From Streptomyces sp. D2-8 (lineage in GTDB: Bacteria; Actinomycetota; Actinomycetes; Streptomycetales; Streptomycetaceae), in contig NZ_JAAHBP010000001.1 of NCBI RefSeq assembly GCF_023184515.1, positions 310,001 through 374,000 of the forward strand: DNA of 64,000 nt, in the 5' to 3' direction. Of this stretch, positions 8,020-22,235 are shown piece after piece. The position numbers were made by a program, and so were the translations under genes. Under the pieces are notes generated by a model. It had not been told where the DNA came from. It worked only from the letters and a program-made list of their open reading frames with translations, and ran no database searches. Position 1 is the stretch's first letter. Each line of letters starts with the position of its first letter.

Positions 8020-9891
8020 TTGAGCGACACACAGACCCTGATCGAGAACCGTCCGCCGTCCGTGGCGGGCCTCTTCCTGGAGCGCGTGGCGGCCACGCCG
8101 GACGCCGAGGCCTATCGGTATCCGGTCCCATCGTCCGCGGGCCGGCCTGACGAGTGGAAGTCGCTGAGCTGGGCGCAGGCCGCCGAGCGCGTCTACGCCA
8201 TCGCGGCGGGACTCATCGAGCTGGGCGTGCAGCCGGAACAGCGCGTCGCGCTGGCCGCCGGCACCCGGATCGAGTGGATCCTCGCCGACCTCGGCATCAT
8301 GTGCGCCGGCGCGGCCACGACCACGGTGTATCCGCAGACCAACGCCGACGAGTCCGCGTACATCCTGTCGGACTCCGAGAGCCGGGTGCTGATCGCGGAG
8401 AACGCCGAGCAGCTGGCCAAGGCCAAGGAGAAGCGCGCCGAGCTGCCCGAGCTGACCCATGTCGTGGTGATCGACGCGGCCGGTGTCGAGACCGCCGACT
8501 GGATCCTCACCCTGGACGAGCTGGAGAAGCGCGGCGCCGCCAGGCTGGGGAAGGACCCGGACCTGATCAAGGAGCGGGTCGGCGCGATCACCAAGGACCA
8601 GCTGGCCACCCTGATCTACACCTCCGGCACCACGGGCCGCCCCAAGGGGGTGCGCCTGCCGCACGACAACTGGTCGTACATGGCGAAGGCGATCGCCGCG
8701 ACCGGGCTGGTCAGCACGGAGGACGTGCAGTACCTGTGGCTGCCGCTCGCGCACGTCTTCGGCAAGGTGCTGACCTCCGGGCAGATCGAGGTCGGGCACG
8801 TCACCGCCGTGGACGGCCGGGTCGACAAGATCATCGAGAATCTGCCGGTGGTGCAGCCGACGTACATGGCGGCCGTGCCGCGCATCTTCGAGAAGGTCTA
8901 CAACGGCGTGGCCGCGAAGGCCCGCGCGGGCGGCGGGGCCAAGTACAAGATCTTCCAGTGGGCGGCCGAGGTGGCCCGCGAGTACGCCAAGGTCTCGCAG
9001 GACAACTTCCGCCGGACCGGGACCGCGTCCGTGCCGTTCGGGCTGGGCGCGAAGCACAAGGTCGCCGACGCGCTGGTGTTCGCCAAGATCCGCGAGGCCT
9101 TCGGCGGGAACCTGCGGGCCTGTGTCTCCGGGTCCGCCGCCCTCGCGCCGGAGATCGGCTACTTCTTCTCGGGCGCCGGCATCCACATCCTGGAGGGCTA
9201 CGGCCTGACCGAGTCCTCGGCCGCGTCCTTCGTGAACCCGGGCGAGGCCTACCGCACCGGCACGGTCGGCAAGCCGCTGCCCGGCACGGAGGTGCGGATC
9301 GCCGACGACGGGGAGATCCTGCTGCGGGGCCCCGGCGTCATGGAGGGCTACCACAAGCTGCCCGAGAAGACCGCGGAGGTGCTGGAGCCGGACGGCTGGT
9401 TCCACACCGGGGACATCGGGGAGCTGTCGCCCGACGGGTACCTGCGGATCACCGACCGCAAGAAGGACCTCATCAAGACCTCGGGCGGCAAGTACATCGC
9501 CCCGGCGGAGGTCGAGGGGCAGTTCAAGGCGGTGTGCCCGTACGTGTCCAACATCCTGGTGCACGGGGCCGACCGGAACTTCTGCACGGCGCTCATCGCG
9601 CTCGACGAGGCCGCCATCACCGAGTGGGCCAAGACGAACGGGCTCGAGGGCAAGTCGTACGCGGAGATCGTCGCCGCGCCGGTGACCGTCGAGATGGTCG
9701 ACGGGTATGTGAAGCAGCTCAACGAGGGGCTTCAGCGCTGGCAGACCATCAAGAAGTTCCGGTTGCTGCCCCGGGATCTCGATGTCGAGCACGGTGAGAT
9801 CACGCCGAGTCTGAAGCTGAAGCGGCCCGTTGTGGAGCGGGAGTACAAGCACCTGATCGAGGAGATGTACGACGGGTCTCGCGAGGCGTAA
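8020..9891 (+). CDS. Long-chain fatty-acyl-CoA synthetase (AMP-forming), FadD type
   Basis: 623 residues from TTG 8020, chosen because GGAGG lies 5 nt upstream; a GTG at 7966 would add 18 residues. The enzyme activates fatty acids through an acyl-adenylate to acyl-CoA. The P-loop-like YTSGTTGRPKG motif is near residue 200, followed by GYGLTESSA (A5), GWFHTGDIG (A7) and ITDRKKDLIKTSGGKYIAP with the hinge and A8 residues. KLKRPVVEREY supplies the catalytic Lys region at the C-terminus. The long insert KYKIFQWAAEVAREYAK is typical of the FadD15-like long-chain group. It stands alone, converging on the response regulator gene. Confidence 0.92.
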   Translation: MSDTQTLIENRPPSVAGLFLERVAATPDAEAYRYPVPSSAGRPDEWKSLSWAQAAERVYAIAAGLIELGVQPEQRVALAAGTRIEWILADLGIMCAGAATTTVYPQTNADESAYILSDSESRVLIAENAEQLAKAKEKRAELPELTHVVVIDAAGVETADWILTLDELEKRGAARLGKDPDLIKERVGAITKDQLATLIYTSGTTGRPKGVRLPHDNWSYMAKAIAATGLVSTEDVQYLWLPLAHVFGKVLTSGQIEVGHVTAVDGRVDKIIENLPVVQPTYMAAVPRIFEKVYNGVAAKARAGGGAKYKIFQWAAEVAREYAKVSQDNFRRTGTASVPFGLGAKHKVADALVFAKIREAFGGNLRACVSGSAALAPEIGYFFSGAGIHILEGYGLTESSAASFVNPGEAYRTGTVGKPLPGTEVRIADDGEILLRGPGVMEGYHKLPEKTAEVLEPDGWFHTGDIGELSPDGYLRITDRKKDLIKTSGGKYIAPAEVEGQFKAVCPYVSNILVHGADRNFCTALIALDEAAITEWAKTNGLEGKSYAEIVAAPVTVEMVDGYVKQLNEGLQRWQTIKKFRLLPRDLDVEHGEITPSLKLKRPVVEREYKHLIEEMYDGSREA

Positions 9892-9914
9892 GGGGTGGCG
9901 GGGCCGTGTGGCGG

Positions 9915-9982
9915 CTGCGGGTCCGGTGTGGTCGGTCGCGCCCACGCGGCGGAGCCGCACATCGACCCAGCCCCGCGCCCCT
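9915..9982 (-). repeat. Streptomyces intergenic repeat, copy A
   Basis: This ~66-bp element reads on the minus strand as AGGGGCGCGGGGCTG, then TCGATGTGCGGCTCC, then a pyrimidine/CA-rich tail. It matches 28248-28312 with few differences but in opposite orientation. It contains the small palindrome GCGGCGGAGCCGC. It fills the space between the converging fadD-type gene and the response regulator gene, so it may act as a bidirectional terminator. Confidence 0.7.
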
Positions 9983-10447
9983 AAGGTGCATCACCCACCC
10001 GGCGTCTCAGCTCCTGGACCTCTGCGCGGAGGCGCTCCACCTCTCTGCCCTTGCGGTAGAGGTCCAGGAAGACGCTGACCTTGGCCCTGAGGACCCAGGG
10101 GTCGAAGGGCTTGGTCACGTAGTCGGCGGCGCCGGTCGCGTAGCCGCGGAAGGCGTAGCCCGAGTCGTCGTCCGCGCCGGTCAGGAAGATGATCGGGACG
10201 TCCCGGGTCTGGTCGAGGCGCTTGATGTGGGCGGCCGTCTCGAAGCCGTCCATGCCGGGCATGCGGACGTCGAGCAGGACCAGGGCGATCGGCTGCCGCA
10301 GCAGGGCCTTCATCGCCTCCTCGCCCGAACGGGCGCGTACCAGCGGTTCGCTGAGGGAGGCGAGGACCGCCTCCAGGGCGGTCAGGTTGTCCTCCATGTC
10401 GTCGACCAGGAGGATTCCGGCGCGTTCGGGGTGAGTGGCCGTGCTGC

Positions 10448-10451
<4 letters not shown>
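9981..10451 (-). CDS. Response regulator (receiver plus C-terminal coiled coil), OsaB-like
   Basis: 156 residues. The receiver domain has acidic pocket Asp17-Asp18, phospho-acceptor Asp61 in LLDVRMPGMDG and conserved Lys114 in TKPFD. No DNA-binding domain follows. Residues ~124-156 form a predicted coiled coil (DLYRKGREVERLRAEVQEL). It is probably a single-domain output or phosphotransfer partner. Its ATG overlaps the stop of the hybrid kinase gene (ATGA), so the two are translationally coupled. The arrangement and kinase type resemble the OsaA/OsaB osmoadaptation pair described in S. coelicolor. Orthology is inferred, so no symbol is given. Confidence 0.9.
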
Positions 10452-14527
<4,076 letters not shown>

Positions 14528-14629
14528 GGCGGCCCACTTCGGTAACTCGGCGCTTATGGGCGTGGTCAGTCTGTCACTCTGTCGGCATCGACTGTGGCGT
14601 ATTCGTACGAACTGCCCGGGGAGCTGTCC

Positions 14630-16942
14630 ATGGGGGCCATTCCGACGCAACGGGAGACCGCTTCCCGTGCCTCGCAGGCGCCTGCACACGCTTGGGAGAC
14701 GCCCGTGCCCGTCCAGGAGGGGCCCGTTTCCGAGGAGCCCGCACCGTCCGCGGAGGTGATCACACCGTCCGCCGGGGCGCTCGCCCCCGATACGCGCGCG
14801 CCGGCCTGCGCGGCGCCCGGGTCTGCCTCCGAGGCGCCCACGCAGGAGCGCGCGCGGGCGCACGCGACCCTGTCCGGCAGTTCCCACGCACCGGGCGCCG
14901 CCCGCGCCCTGGTGCGCGCGGCGCTCGCCGAGTGGACCGGGCTCGGCCTGCCCGGCGCCGAGCACCTCACCGACCGCCTCGCCGACGACGCGACGCTCGT
15001 CGTCAGCGAACTCGTCACGAACGCCGTCGTGCACGCCGGAACCGACGTCGAGATGGAGTGCCGGCTGGAAGGCGACGCCCCGGACACGGCCGCGCTCGTC
15101 GTCGAGGTCTCCGACCACCACCCCTCGCGCGCGCCGCGCGGCAGCGAGCCGGAGACGCCGCACGACACCCCCGAGTACGGGCGTGGCCTGCGGCTCGTCG
15201 GCGCGCTCTCCGAGGCGTGGGGGATCACGTACCGCACGGGCCGGAAGACCGTGTGGGCGCGGCTGCCCGCCGGGGGGTGCGCGGCGGGCGAACAGATCGA
15301 GGCGTACGCCGGGGAGCACGCGCTGGCGCGTGGCCTGCGGGTGGCGGAGATCCTGGCGCCCGAACCGCGCCCGGGCGACGAGGTGGGGGAGGCCGTACGC
15401 GCCTGGCGTGGCGCGGGTGAGCAGTGGGACCTGCGTGGCGCGGGTGAGCCCTGGGATCTGTGTGGCGGAGGAGAGACATGGGACTCACGGGAGGGCGGAG
15501 AGGCACGGGACTGGCCAGACTTACGGGAGGCTCGTGGCCTTCGTGACTGGAACGACCTGCGGGACTGGCGGGACCGGCACGAGAGTCGCGACGGACGGAA
15601 CGGGCCCGACGGCGCCTGGCTGGGCCGCGGCGCCCTCTCCTTCCTCGCCGAGGCCTCCGACCTGCTCGCCGGGCAGCTCGACGAGGACCTGGTCGCGGCC
15701 CTCGCCGGGCAGCTGATCGTGCCCCGGCTGGCCGACTGGTGCGCGGTGTGGCTGGAGGACGAGGCCACCGGCGGCGGCTGGAGCGGCGGGGCCCCGCGCC
15801 TCGCCCGGGTCTGGCACGGCAGCGAGAACCGCATCGAGGAGCTGCGCCGCGTCCTGGAGAAGGACCCGCCGCAGCCGTTCGACCCGGTGGGGGCCTCCCC
15901 GTTCGAACGCGGCCGGGAGCAGGGCAGGTCCGGGCCCGCCGCGTACCCCTGGCCGGGTGAGGCGCTCGGTGACGGCGAGCCCGGCTCGGCCCTCGCATAC
16001 CGGCTGGTCGCCGGGGGACGCCCGCTGGGCACCCTCGTCATCGGACGCTCCGGGACGGCCGGCTTCCCCGACGAGATCACCGGCCTCGTCGAGGACCTCG
16101 GCCGCCGGGTCGCCCTCGCCATCGGCGCGGCCCGCCAGTACGCCCGCCAGGCCACCATCAGCGCCGTCCTCCAGCGCGGACTGCTGCCCGGCGCCGTGGC
16201 CGAGATTCCCGGCGTGCGCAGCGCCCTCGTCTACGAGCCGTGCGACAAGGGCGGTCCCAGCGGCGACTTCTACGACCTGTTCCCGGCCGGCGACGGCCGC
16301 TGGTGCTTCGCCGTCGGCGACGTCCAGGGCAAGGGGCCCGAGGCGGCCGTCGTCATCGGCCTGGCCCGGCCCTGGCTGCGGCTGCTGGCCCGCGAGGGCT
16401 ACCGGGTCGCCGACGTCCTCGACCGCCTCAACCAGCTGCTGCTCGACGACGCCACGGAGGCCGCCGACGCGGCGGCCCGGGCGCTGGTGGCCGCGGGGGC
16501 GCGGCCGACCCCGCCCGGCGACGGTCCCCAGACGCGTTTCCTGTCCCTGCTGTACGGGGAACTCGTCCCCTTCGACGGCGGTGTCCGCTGCACCGTCGCC
16601 TCCGCCGGGCACCCGCTGCCCCTGCTGCTCGGGGCCGGTGGCGAGGTCCACACGGCCGCCCGGCCCCAGACCCTCCTCGGCGTCGTCGAGGACGCCACCT
16701 ACACCAGCGAGACCTTCGAGCTGCGGTCCGGCGACACCCTGCTGTGTGTGACCGACGGTGTGACCGAGCGCCGCTCGGGCTCGCGCCAGTTCGACGACGG
16801 GGACGGCCTCGCGGCGGCGCTGGCCGGGTGCGCGGGGCTGGACGCCGAGCTGATAGCCGAGCGGATCAACCGGCTGGTGCACGAGTTCGGGGCGCGGCCG
16901 CCGGCGGACGATCTGGCGCTGCTGGTGCTCCAGGCGGACTGA
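14630..16942 (+). CDS. SpoIIE-type PP2C phosphatase with N-terminal RsbW-like ATPase and GAF domain
   Basis: 770 residues from ATG 14630, with GGGGAG 8 nt upstream; a GTG at 14594 is the alternative. A Pro/Ala-rich head is followed by a serine-kinase-like HATPase (~80-215; LVVSELVTNAVVHAG, GRGLRLVGALS). Next come a repetitive Trp/Arg/Gly linker, a GAF domain (~345-505) and a SpoIIE/PP2C phosphatase (~510-768). Metal-binding aspartates are seen at SGDFYD (Asp546) and VGDVQGKG (Asp564). In the family the ATPase phosphorylates, and the phosphatase dephosphorylates, anti-anti-sigma factors. Carrying both suggests a one-protein switch. Its divergent placement next to the poly-HAMP kinase suggests a shared stress pathway. 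Confidence 0.9.
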   Translation: MGAIPTQRETASRASQAPAHAWETPVPVQEGPVSEEPAPSAEVITPSAGALAPDTRAPACAAPGSASEAPTQERARAHATLSGSSHAPGAARALVRAALAEWTGLGLPGAEHLTDRLADDATLVVSELVTNAVVHAGTDVEMECRLEGDAPDTAALVVEVSDHHPSRAPRGSEPETPHDTPEYGRGLRLVGALSEAWGITYRTGRKTVWARLPAGGCAAGEQIEAYAGEHALARGLRVAEILAPEPRPGDEVGEAVRAWRGAGEQWDLRGAGEPWDLCGGGETWDSREGGEARDWPDLREARGLRDWNDLRDWRDRHESRDGRNGPDGAWLGRGALSFLAEASDLLAGQLDEDLVAALAGQLIVPRLADWCAVWLEDEATGGGWSGGAPRLARVWHGSENRIEELRRVLEKDPPQPFDPVGASPFERGREQGRSGPAAYPWPGEALGDGEPGSALAYRLVAGGRPLGTLVIGRSGTAGFPDEITGLVEDLGRRVALAIGAARQYARQATISAVLQRGLLPGAVAEIPGVRSALVYEPCDKGGPSGDFYDLFPAGDGRWCFAVGDVQGKGPEAAVVIGLARPWLRLLAREGYRVADVLDRLNQLLLDDATEAADAAARALVAAGARPTPPGDGPQTRFLSLLYGELVPFDGGVRCTVASAGHPLPLLLGAGGEVHTAARPQTLLGVVEDATYTSETFELRSGDTLLCVTDGVTERRSGSRQFDDGDGLAAALAGCAGLDAELIAERINRLVHEFGARPPADDLALLVLQAD
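15407..15514 (+). repeat. Four tandem 27-bp units in the phosphatase linker
   Basis: Units start at 15407, 15434, 15461 and 15488 and encode RGAGEQWDL, RGAGEPWDL, CGGGETWDS and REGGEARDW. The first two are nearly identical at DNA level. They lie between the RsbW-like ATPase and the GAF domain and probably vary in number between strains. Confidence 0.85.
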
Positions 16943-16969
16943 CCGCGCGGGTGCTGGACAATGGAAGGC

Positions 16970-18202
16970 ATGCCTTCCGCACTCCCCGACGGCGAGCCCG
17001 TCCCCGACGACGGCGCGCTGCCCGCATCCGCGCTCGCCGGGGCCGCCGATCGTCCGCTCGGTTTCTACCTGCACGTTCCGTACTGCGCGACCCGCTGCGG
17101 CTACTGCGACTTCAACACGTACACCGCGACCGAGCTGCGCGGCACCGGCGGGGTGCTCGCGTCGCGCGACAACTACGCCGAGACGCTGGCCGACGAGATC
17201 CGGCTGGCACGCAAGGTGCTGGGCGACGACCCGCGGCCGGTCCGCACGGTGTTCGTGGGCGGGGGCACGCCCACGCTGCTGGACGCCGGGGATCTCGTAC
17301 GGATGCTGCGGGCCGTCCGCGACGAGTTCGGGCTGGCGGAGGATGCCGAGGTCACGACGGAGGCGAATCCCGAGTCGGTCGATCCCGCGTACCTGGCGGC
17401 ACTGCGCGAGGGGGGCTTCAACCGGATCTCCTTCGGGATGCAGAGCGCGCGGCAGCATGTGCTGAAGGTGCTGGACCGTACGCATACGCCGGGGCGGCCC
17501 GAGGCATGTGTGGCGGAGGCCCGGGCGGCCGGCTTCGAGCATGTGAATCTCGACCTGATCTACGGCACGCCGGGCGAGTCCGACGACGACTGGCGGGCGT
17601 CGCTGGACTCGGTGCTGGGAGCCGGGCCTGATCACGTCAGTGCGTACGCGTTGATCGTCGAGGAGGGGACGCAGCTCGCGCGGCGGATCCGTCGCGGCGA
17701 GGTGCCGATGACCGACGACGACGTGCATGCCGACCGGTACCTGATCGCGGACGAGGTGCTCTCGGGTGCGGGCTTCGAGTGGTACGAGGTGTCGAACTGG
17801 GCGACCTCGCGGGCCGGGCGGTGCCTGCACAACGAGCTGTACTGGCGGGGGGCCGACTGGTGGGGGGCCGGGCCCGGTGCGCACAGTCATGTGGGCGGGG
17901 TGCGGTGGTGGAACGTGAAGCATCCCGGGGCGTACGCGGCGGCGCTGGCGGCGGGGAGGTCGCCGGGGGCCGGGCGTGAGGTGCTGTCGGAGGAGGACCG
18001 GCGGGTCGAGCGGATTCTGCTGGAGCTGCGGCTGCGGGAGGGGGTGCCGCTTTCCCTGCTCAGGCAGGAGGGGCTCGCGGCCTCGCGCAGGGCGTTGGCG
18101 GATGGGCTTCTGGACGCCGGGATGTATGGGGAGGGGCGGGCGGTGCTTACGTTGCGAGGGCGGTTGCTGGCGGACGGGGTTGTTCGGGACCTCGTGGACT
18201 GA
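16970..18202 (+). CDS. hemW: Radical SAM heme chaperone HemW (coproporphyrinogen oxidase-like)
   Basis: 410 residues from ATG 16970 (MPSALPDGE); ATG 16961 is also possible. The radical SAM cluster cysteines are Cys39, Cys43 and Cys46 in YCATRCGYC, followed by FNTYTATELRG. The SAM-binding GGGTPT motif, the TTEANPESVD and NRISFGMQS segments and a C-terminal HemN_C winged domain are all present. HemW proteins have CX3CX2C without the extra Cys of true HemN oxidases; this one matches HemW. The role is heme trafficking or insertion rather than oxidation of coproporphyrinogen. It lies upstream of hrcA-dnaJ in many Gram-positives. Here two minus-strand genes intervene. Confidence 0.92.
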   Translation: MPSALPDGEPVPDDGALPASALAGAADRPLGFYLHVPYCATRCGYCDFNTYTATELRGTGGVLASRDNYAETLADEIRLARKVLGDDPRPVRTVFVGGGTPTLLDAGDLVRMLRAVRDEFGLAEDAEVTTEANPESVDPAYLAALREGGFNRISFGMQSARQHVLKVLDRTHTPGRPEACVAEARAAGFEHVNLDLIYGTPGESDDDWRASLDSVLGAGPDHVSAYALIVEEGTQLARRIRRGEVPMTDDDVHADRYLIADEVLSGAGFEWYEVSNWATSRAGRCLHNELYWRGADWWGAGPGAHSHVGGVRWWNVKHPGAYAAALAAGRSPGAGREVLSEEDRRVERILLELRLREGVPLSLLRQEGLAASRRALADGLLDAGMYGEGRAVLTLRGRLLADGVVRDLVD

Positions 18203-18258
18203 GGTGTTCGGCGTGGGTGCTGACGCCTGGTGGGTCCGCAGCCCGGCGTAGCGGGGTG

Positions 18259-18293
18259 CCTCCCCCAAGCTCTTCGAGCTGGGGGTACCCCCA
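18259..18293. terminator. Strong hairpin within a Streptomyces repeat, between convergent genes
   Basis: CCCCC (18262) and AGCTC pair with GAGCT and GGGGG (ending 18285) around a 3-nt loop, with one bulged A, followed by TACCCCCAG. It lies between converging hemW and the DUF3097 gene, as expected of a bidirectional terminator. A related element occurs at 39892-39930. Confidence 0.65.
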
Positions 18294-18344
18294 GCGCCCA
18301 CCCGTGCCGCCCCTGGCGGCACGCATGCCCGCAGCTGAGTGCGG

Positions 18345-19148
18345 CTAGGGGGCCGTCACGAAGTCGATCAGCTCTTCCACTCTGCCCAGCAGTTCCGGCT
18401 CCAGGTCCTTGTACGAGTGGACCCCCGACAGGATCCGCTGCCAGGCCGCCCCGGTGTTCTCCGGCCAGCCCAGAGCCCTGCACACGCCCGTCTTCCAGTC
18501 CTGGCCGCGCGGGACCCGGGGCCACGCCTCGATGCCCAGGGACGACGGTTTCACCGCCTCCCAGATGTCGATGTACGGGTGGCCCACGACCAGCGCGTGC
18601 TCGCTCGTCACCGACTGTGCGATGCGCCACTCCTTCGAGCCCGGTACGAGGTGGTCCACCAGGACGCCCAGCCGCGCGTCCGCGCCGGGGGCGAACTCGG
18701 AGACGATCGACGGCAGATCGTCGACGCCCTCCAGGTACTCCACGACCACGCCCTCGATGCGCAGGTCGTCGCCCCACACCCTTTCGACCAGCTCGGCGTC
18801 GTGGCGGCCCTCGACGTAGATGCGGCCGGCGCGGGCGACACGCGCGCGTGCCCCGGGGACGGCGACCGAACCGGAGGCCGTGCGGGTGGGACGTGCGGGG
18901 CCGCCCGGCGCGGGGCGGACGAGGGTCACCACCCTGCCCTCCAGGAGGAAGCCGCGCGGCTCCATCGGGAACACCCGGTGCTTGCCGAAGCGGTCCTCCA
19001 GCGTCACCGTGCCCGCCTCGCAGCGGATCACCGCGCCGCAGAACCCGGTCCCCGGCTCCTCCACCACCAGGCCCGGCTCCGCCGGAACCTCGGGCACCGG
19101 CTTCGGCTTCTTCCACGGCGGGGTCAGATCGGCGGAGTACTGGCGCAT
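18345..19148 (-). CDS. DUF3097 family protein
   Basis: 267 residues from ATG 19148 ([14 protein letters not shown]). The motifs [31 protein letters not shown] and [14 protein letters not shown] are characteristic of the actinobacterial DUF3097 family. The spacing of an early Glu (EGRHD) and later acidic residues (LVDH) recalls a TOPRIM-like fold, which is inference only. The N-terminal third ([22 protein letters not shown]) looks like a small beta-barrel. No signal peptide or membrane segment is seen. The function is unknown. It is convergent with hemW and followed on the minus strand by nothing else in its unit. Confidence 0.85.
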   Translation of the reverse strand: MRQYSADLTPPWKKPKPVPEVPAEPGLVVEEPGTGFCGAVIRCEAGTVTLEDRFGKHRVFPMEPRGFLLEGRVVTLVRPAPGGPARPTRTASGSVAVPGARARVARAGRIYVEGRHDAELVERVWGDDLRIEGVVVEYLEGVDDLPSIVSEFAPGADARLGVLVDHLVPGSKEWRIAQSVTSEHALVVGHPYIDIWEAVKPSSLGIEAWPRVPRGQDWKTGVCRALGWPENTGAAWQRILSGVHSYKDLEPELLGRVEELIDFVTAP

Positions 19149-19179
19149 TCGAATGACGATAGGAGAAGCCGGTGGACGA

Positions 19180-19911
19180 TCACGGAGACACGCCGAAACG
19201 CGCCGCCAGGGCGTCCCGTTGCGCCCGCACGAACGCCGCGTCCACCACCGCTCCGTGACCGGGCACGTACACCGCGTCCTCGCCGCCCAGGTCGAGCAGC
19301 CGGTCCAGGGCGGCCGGCCAGTGCGACGGAACCGCGTCGGGGCCCGCCTGCGGCTCGCCGGACTCCTCGACCAGGTCACCGCAGAACACCACCTCCGGAT
19401 CACCGGGCACCAGCACCGCCAGGTCGTGCGCGGTGTGCCCCGGGCCGACGTTCGCCAGCAGCACCTGCCGGCCGCCGCCCAGGTCGAGCGTCCACTCGCC
19501 GGAGACCAGATGGCCGGGCGGGGCCAGCCGCTCCGCCGCCTCCTCGGCCGCGGGCGCCGCCAGGCCCTGGCGCACCGCGTCCTCGCGCAGTTCCTCGCGG
19601 TCCCGCACCCGCGTCAGCAGCGCGTCCACGCCCACCGCGCCGAACACCTCGGTGTCCAGGAGCGCCGCGGCGCCGAAGACATGGTCGAAGTGCGGGTGGG
19701 TCAGCGCGAGATGTGTCACACGGTGACCGGTGAGCGCCCGCGCCTGCGCGCCCAGCTTCGCACCCTCGGCGAGGCTCGACCCCGCGTCGATCATGAGGAC
19801 CGCCCCCTCGCCGGCGACCAGCCCGATCGTGCAGTCCCACACCGGCATCCGGCACCGCCCCACCCCGGCGGCCACGCGCTCCCATCCGAGGTCTTCCCAA
19901 GTCACCGTCAT
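19180..19911 (-). CDS. Metallo-beta-lactamase-fold hydrolase
   Basis: 243 residues. The zinc-binding motif H72-x-H74-x-D76-H77 (THPHFDH) is intact. Later ligands fit GPGHTAHD and [10 protein letters not shown], with a closing His in YVPGHGAV. The family includes glyoxalase II-like thiolesterases, lactonases and others; nothing in the sequence fixes the substrate. No signal peptide is present, so it is cytoplasmic. It sits 31 bp upstream of the DUF3097 gene on the same strand, and the two may be co-transcribed. Its start is close to the divergent hrcA regulatory region. Confidence 0.88.
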   Translation of the reverse strand: MTVTWEDLGWERVAAGVGRCRMPVWDCTIGLVAGEGAVLMIDAGSSLAEGAKLGAQARALTGHRVTHLALTHPHFDHVFGAAALLDTEVFGAVGVDALLTRVRDREELREDAVRQGLAAPAAEEAAERLAPPGHLVSGEWTLDLGGGRQVLLANVGPGHTAHDLAVLVPGDPEVVFCGDLVEESGEPQAGPDAVPSHWPAALDRLLDLGGEDAVYVPGHGAVVDAAFVRAQRDALAARFGVSP

Positions 19912-20008
19912 ACGGCGACGCTAGCGGTGCGCCCCGCTCGGCGCACGGCGCCGCATGACCAGCCTTGCCGGGGATGTACCCCACCGCCGTACACTGGGCC
20001 GGGGAATG

Positions 20009-20035
20009 CTGGCACTCGCACGCGCAGAGTGCCAG
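20009..20035 (+). promoter_or_regulatory. CIRCE operator of hrcA-dnaJ
   Basis: CTGGCACTC, a 9-nt spacer and GAGTGCCAG form a perfect 9-bp inverted repeat matching the CIRCE consensus arms (GCACTC/GAGTGC). It lies 48 bp upstream of the hrcA start. HrcA binds CIRCE, so the operon should be autorepressed and released on heat shock. Confidence 0.93.
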
Positions 20036-20082
20036 GCTCGACAGGCAGGACCACGGGCGGACGACTTCTGGAGGTGTGCGCG

Positions 20083-21099
20083 ATGCTCAGTGAACGCAGG
20101 CTTCAGGTGCTGCGCGCCATCGTCCAGGACTACGTCGGCACCGAGGAGCCGGTGGGCTCCAAGGCCCTCACCGAACGGCACAGCCTCGGCGTCTCCCCGG
20201 CCACCGTCCGCAACGACATGGCGGCCCTCGAGGACGAGGGGTACATCGCCCAGCCTCACACCAGTGCCGGGCGCATCCCCACCGACAAGGGCTACCGGCT
20301 GTTCGTCGACAAGCTGGCCGGCGTCAAGCCGATGACCGCGCCCGAGCGGCGCGCGATCCAGAACTTCCTCGAGGGTGCCGTCGACCTCGACGACGTCGTG
20401 GCGCGTACGGTACGGCTGCTCGCGCAGCTCACGCGTCAGGTCGCCGTCGTGCAGTACCCGTCGCTGACCCGGTCGACCGTGCGGCATGTGGAGTTGCTCT
20501 CCCTGGCGCCCGCGCGCGTGATGCTCGTGCTGATCACGGACACCGGGCGGGTCGAGCAGCGGATGGTCGACTGCCCGGCGCCCTTCGGCGACGCCTCGCT
20601 CGCGGATCTGCGCGCGCGGCTCAACAGCCGGGTGGCGAACCGCCGTTTCGCGGATGTGCCCAGTCTCGTGGAGGATCTCCCCGAGGCGTTCGAGCACGAG
20701 GACCGGGGTACGGTCTCCACGGTGCTCTCCACACTTCTGGAGACGCTCGTCGAGGAGAACGAGGAGCGGCTGATGATCGGCGGCACCGCCAATCTGACCC
20801 GCTTCGGGCATGACTTCCCCCTCACGATCCGGCCGGTGCTGGAGGCGCTGGAGGAGCAGGTGGTGCTCCTCAAGCTGCTCGGCGAGGCGAAGGATCCGGG
20901 CGTGACCGTACGGATCGGTCATGAGAACGCCCACGCAGGACTCAACTCCACGTCTGTCGTGTCGGTCGGCTACGGTTCGGGCGGCGAGGCAGTCGCCAAG
21001 CTCGGCGTGGTCGGACCGACCCGCATGGACTACCCGGGAACGATGGGAGCGGTACGCGCAGTGGCACGGTACGTCGGACAGATCCTGGCGGAGTCGTAG
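20083..21099 (+). CDS. hrcA: Heat-inducible transcriptional repressor HrcA
   Basis: 338 residues from ATG 20083 with a GGAGG site upstream. The N-terminal winged helix ([53 protein letters not shown]) is diagnostic of HrcA. A GAF-like central domain and the C-terminal [21 protein letters not shown] follow. HrcA represses chaperone genes through CIRCE and its folding depends on GroEL, which couples repression to chaperone supply. A CIRCE element lies directly upstream. The stop TAG shares its G with the GTG of dnaJ, so the two are translationally coupled. Confidence 0.97.
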   Translation: MLSERRLQVLRAIVQDYVGTEEPVGSKALTERHSLGVSPATVRNDMAALEDEGYIAQPHTSAGRIPTDKGYRLFVDKLAGVKPMTAPERRAIQNFLEGAVDLDDVVARTVRLLAQLTRQVAVVQYPSLTRSTVRHVELLSLAPARVMLVLITDTGRVEQRMVDCPAPFGDASLADLRARLNSRVANRRFADVPSLVEDLPEAFEHEDRGTVSTVLSTLLETLVEENEERLMIGGTANLTRFGHDFPLTIRPVLEALEEQVVLLKLLGEAKDPGVTVRIGHENAHAGLNSTSVVSVGYGSGGEAVAKLGVVGPTRMDYPGTMGAVRAVARYVGQILAES

Positions 21100-22235
21100 T
21101 GGCCACGGACTACTACGCCGTACTCGGCGTGCGCCGCGACGCGTCGCAGGAAGAGATCAAGAAGGCCTTCCGGCGGCTCGCCCGCGAGCTGCACCCGGAC
21201 GTCAACCCGGATCCGAAGACCCAGGAGCGGTTCAAGGAGATCAACGCCGCTTACGAGGTGCTGTCGGACCCGCAGAAGAAGCAGGTCTACGACCTCGGCG
21301 GCGACCCGCTCTCGCAGGCCGGTGGCGGCGGCGCGGGCGGCTTCGGAGCCGGCGGCTTCGGGAACTTCTCGGACATCATGGACGCGTTCTTCGGCACGGC
21401 GTCGCAGCGCGGACCGCGCTCGCGCACCCGCCGCGGCCAGGACGCGATGATCCGCATCGAGGTCGAGCTCGACGAGGCCGCCTTCGGCACCACGAAGGAC
21501 ATCCAGGTCGACACGGCCGTCGTCTGCAACACCTGTAACGGTGAGGGCGCGGCCCCGGGCACCTCCGCCCAGACGTGTGACATGTGCCGCGGCCGCGGTG
21601 AGGTCTCGCAGGTCACCCGGTCCTTCCTGGGCCAGGTCATGACGTCCCGCCCCTGCCCGCAGTGCCAGGGGTTCGGCACGGTCGTCCCGACTCCGTGCCC
21701 GGAGTGCGCGGGCGACGGCCGCGTCCGGTCCCGCCGCACGCTCACGGTCAAGATCCCGGCCGGTGTCGACAACGGCACCCGGATCCAGCTCGCCGGCGAG
21801 GGCGAGGTCGGTCCCGGCGGCGGTCCGGCCGGTGACCTCTACGTCGAGATCCACGAGCTGCCGCACAGCACGTTCCAGCGGCGCGGCGACGACCTGCACT
21901 GCACGGTGACGATCCCCATGACGGCGGCGTCCCTCGGCACGAAGGTGCCGCTGGAGACGCTCGACGGCATGGAGGAGGTCGACATCCGCCCGGGCACCCA
22001 GTCCGGCCAGTCGATCCCGCTGCACGGCCGGGGCGTCACGCACCTGCGGGGCGGCGGACGCGGCGACCTCATCGTCCACGTCGAGGTCACCACCCCGACC
22101 AAGCTCGATCCCGAGCAGGAACGCCTGCTGCGCGAGCTCTCCAAGCTCCGCGGCGAGGAGCGCCCCACGGGGCAGTTCCAGCCTGGGCAGCAAGGGCTGT
22201 TCTCGCGGTTGAAGGACGCCTTCAACGGGCGCTGA
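21099..22235 (+). CDS. dnaJ: Molecular chaperone DnaJ (second copy type, HrcA-linked)
   Basis: 378 residues from GTG 21099. The J domain carries the essential H32-P33-D34 tripeptide. A Gly/Phe-rich stretch ([16 protein letters not shown]) follows, then four CxxCxGxG zinc-finger repeats ([32 protein letters not shown]) and two C-terminal substrate-binding domains. It stimulates DnaK ATPase. Streptomycetes usually carry one dnaJ in the dnaK operon and this second one with hrcA. The last 58 bp, including the stop codon, are repeated exactly 114 bp downstream. Confidence 0.96.
   Translation: MATDYYAVLGVRRDASQEEIKKAFRRLARELHPDVNPDPKTQERFKEINAAYEVLSDPQKKQVYDLGGDPLSQAGGGGAGGFGAGGFGNFSDIMDAFFGTASQRGPRSRTRRGQDAMIRIEVELDEAAFGTTKDIQVDTAVVCNTCNGEGAAPGTSAQTCDMCRGRGEVSQVTRSFLGQVMTSRPCPQCQGFGTVVPTPCPECAGDGRVRSRRTLTVKIPAGVDNGTRIQLAGEGEVGPGGGPAGDLYVEIHELPHSTFQRRGDDLHCTVTIPMTAASLGTKVPLETLDGMEEVDIRPGTQSGQSIPLHGRGVTHLRGGGRGDLIVHVEVTTPTKLDPEQERLLRELSKLRGEERPTGQFQPGQQGLFSRLKDAFNGR

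Noticed and set aside
15521..18322. 933-codon minus-strand open frame across the phosphatase and hemW genes
   Set aside because: It is antisense to two well-identified genes and has no recognisable motif or ribosome site.
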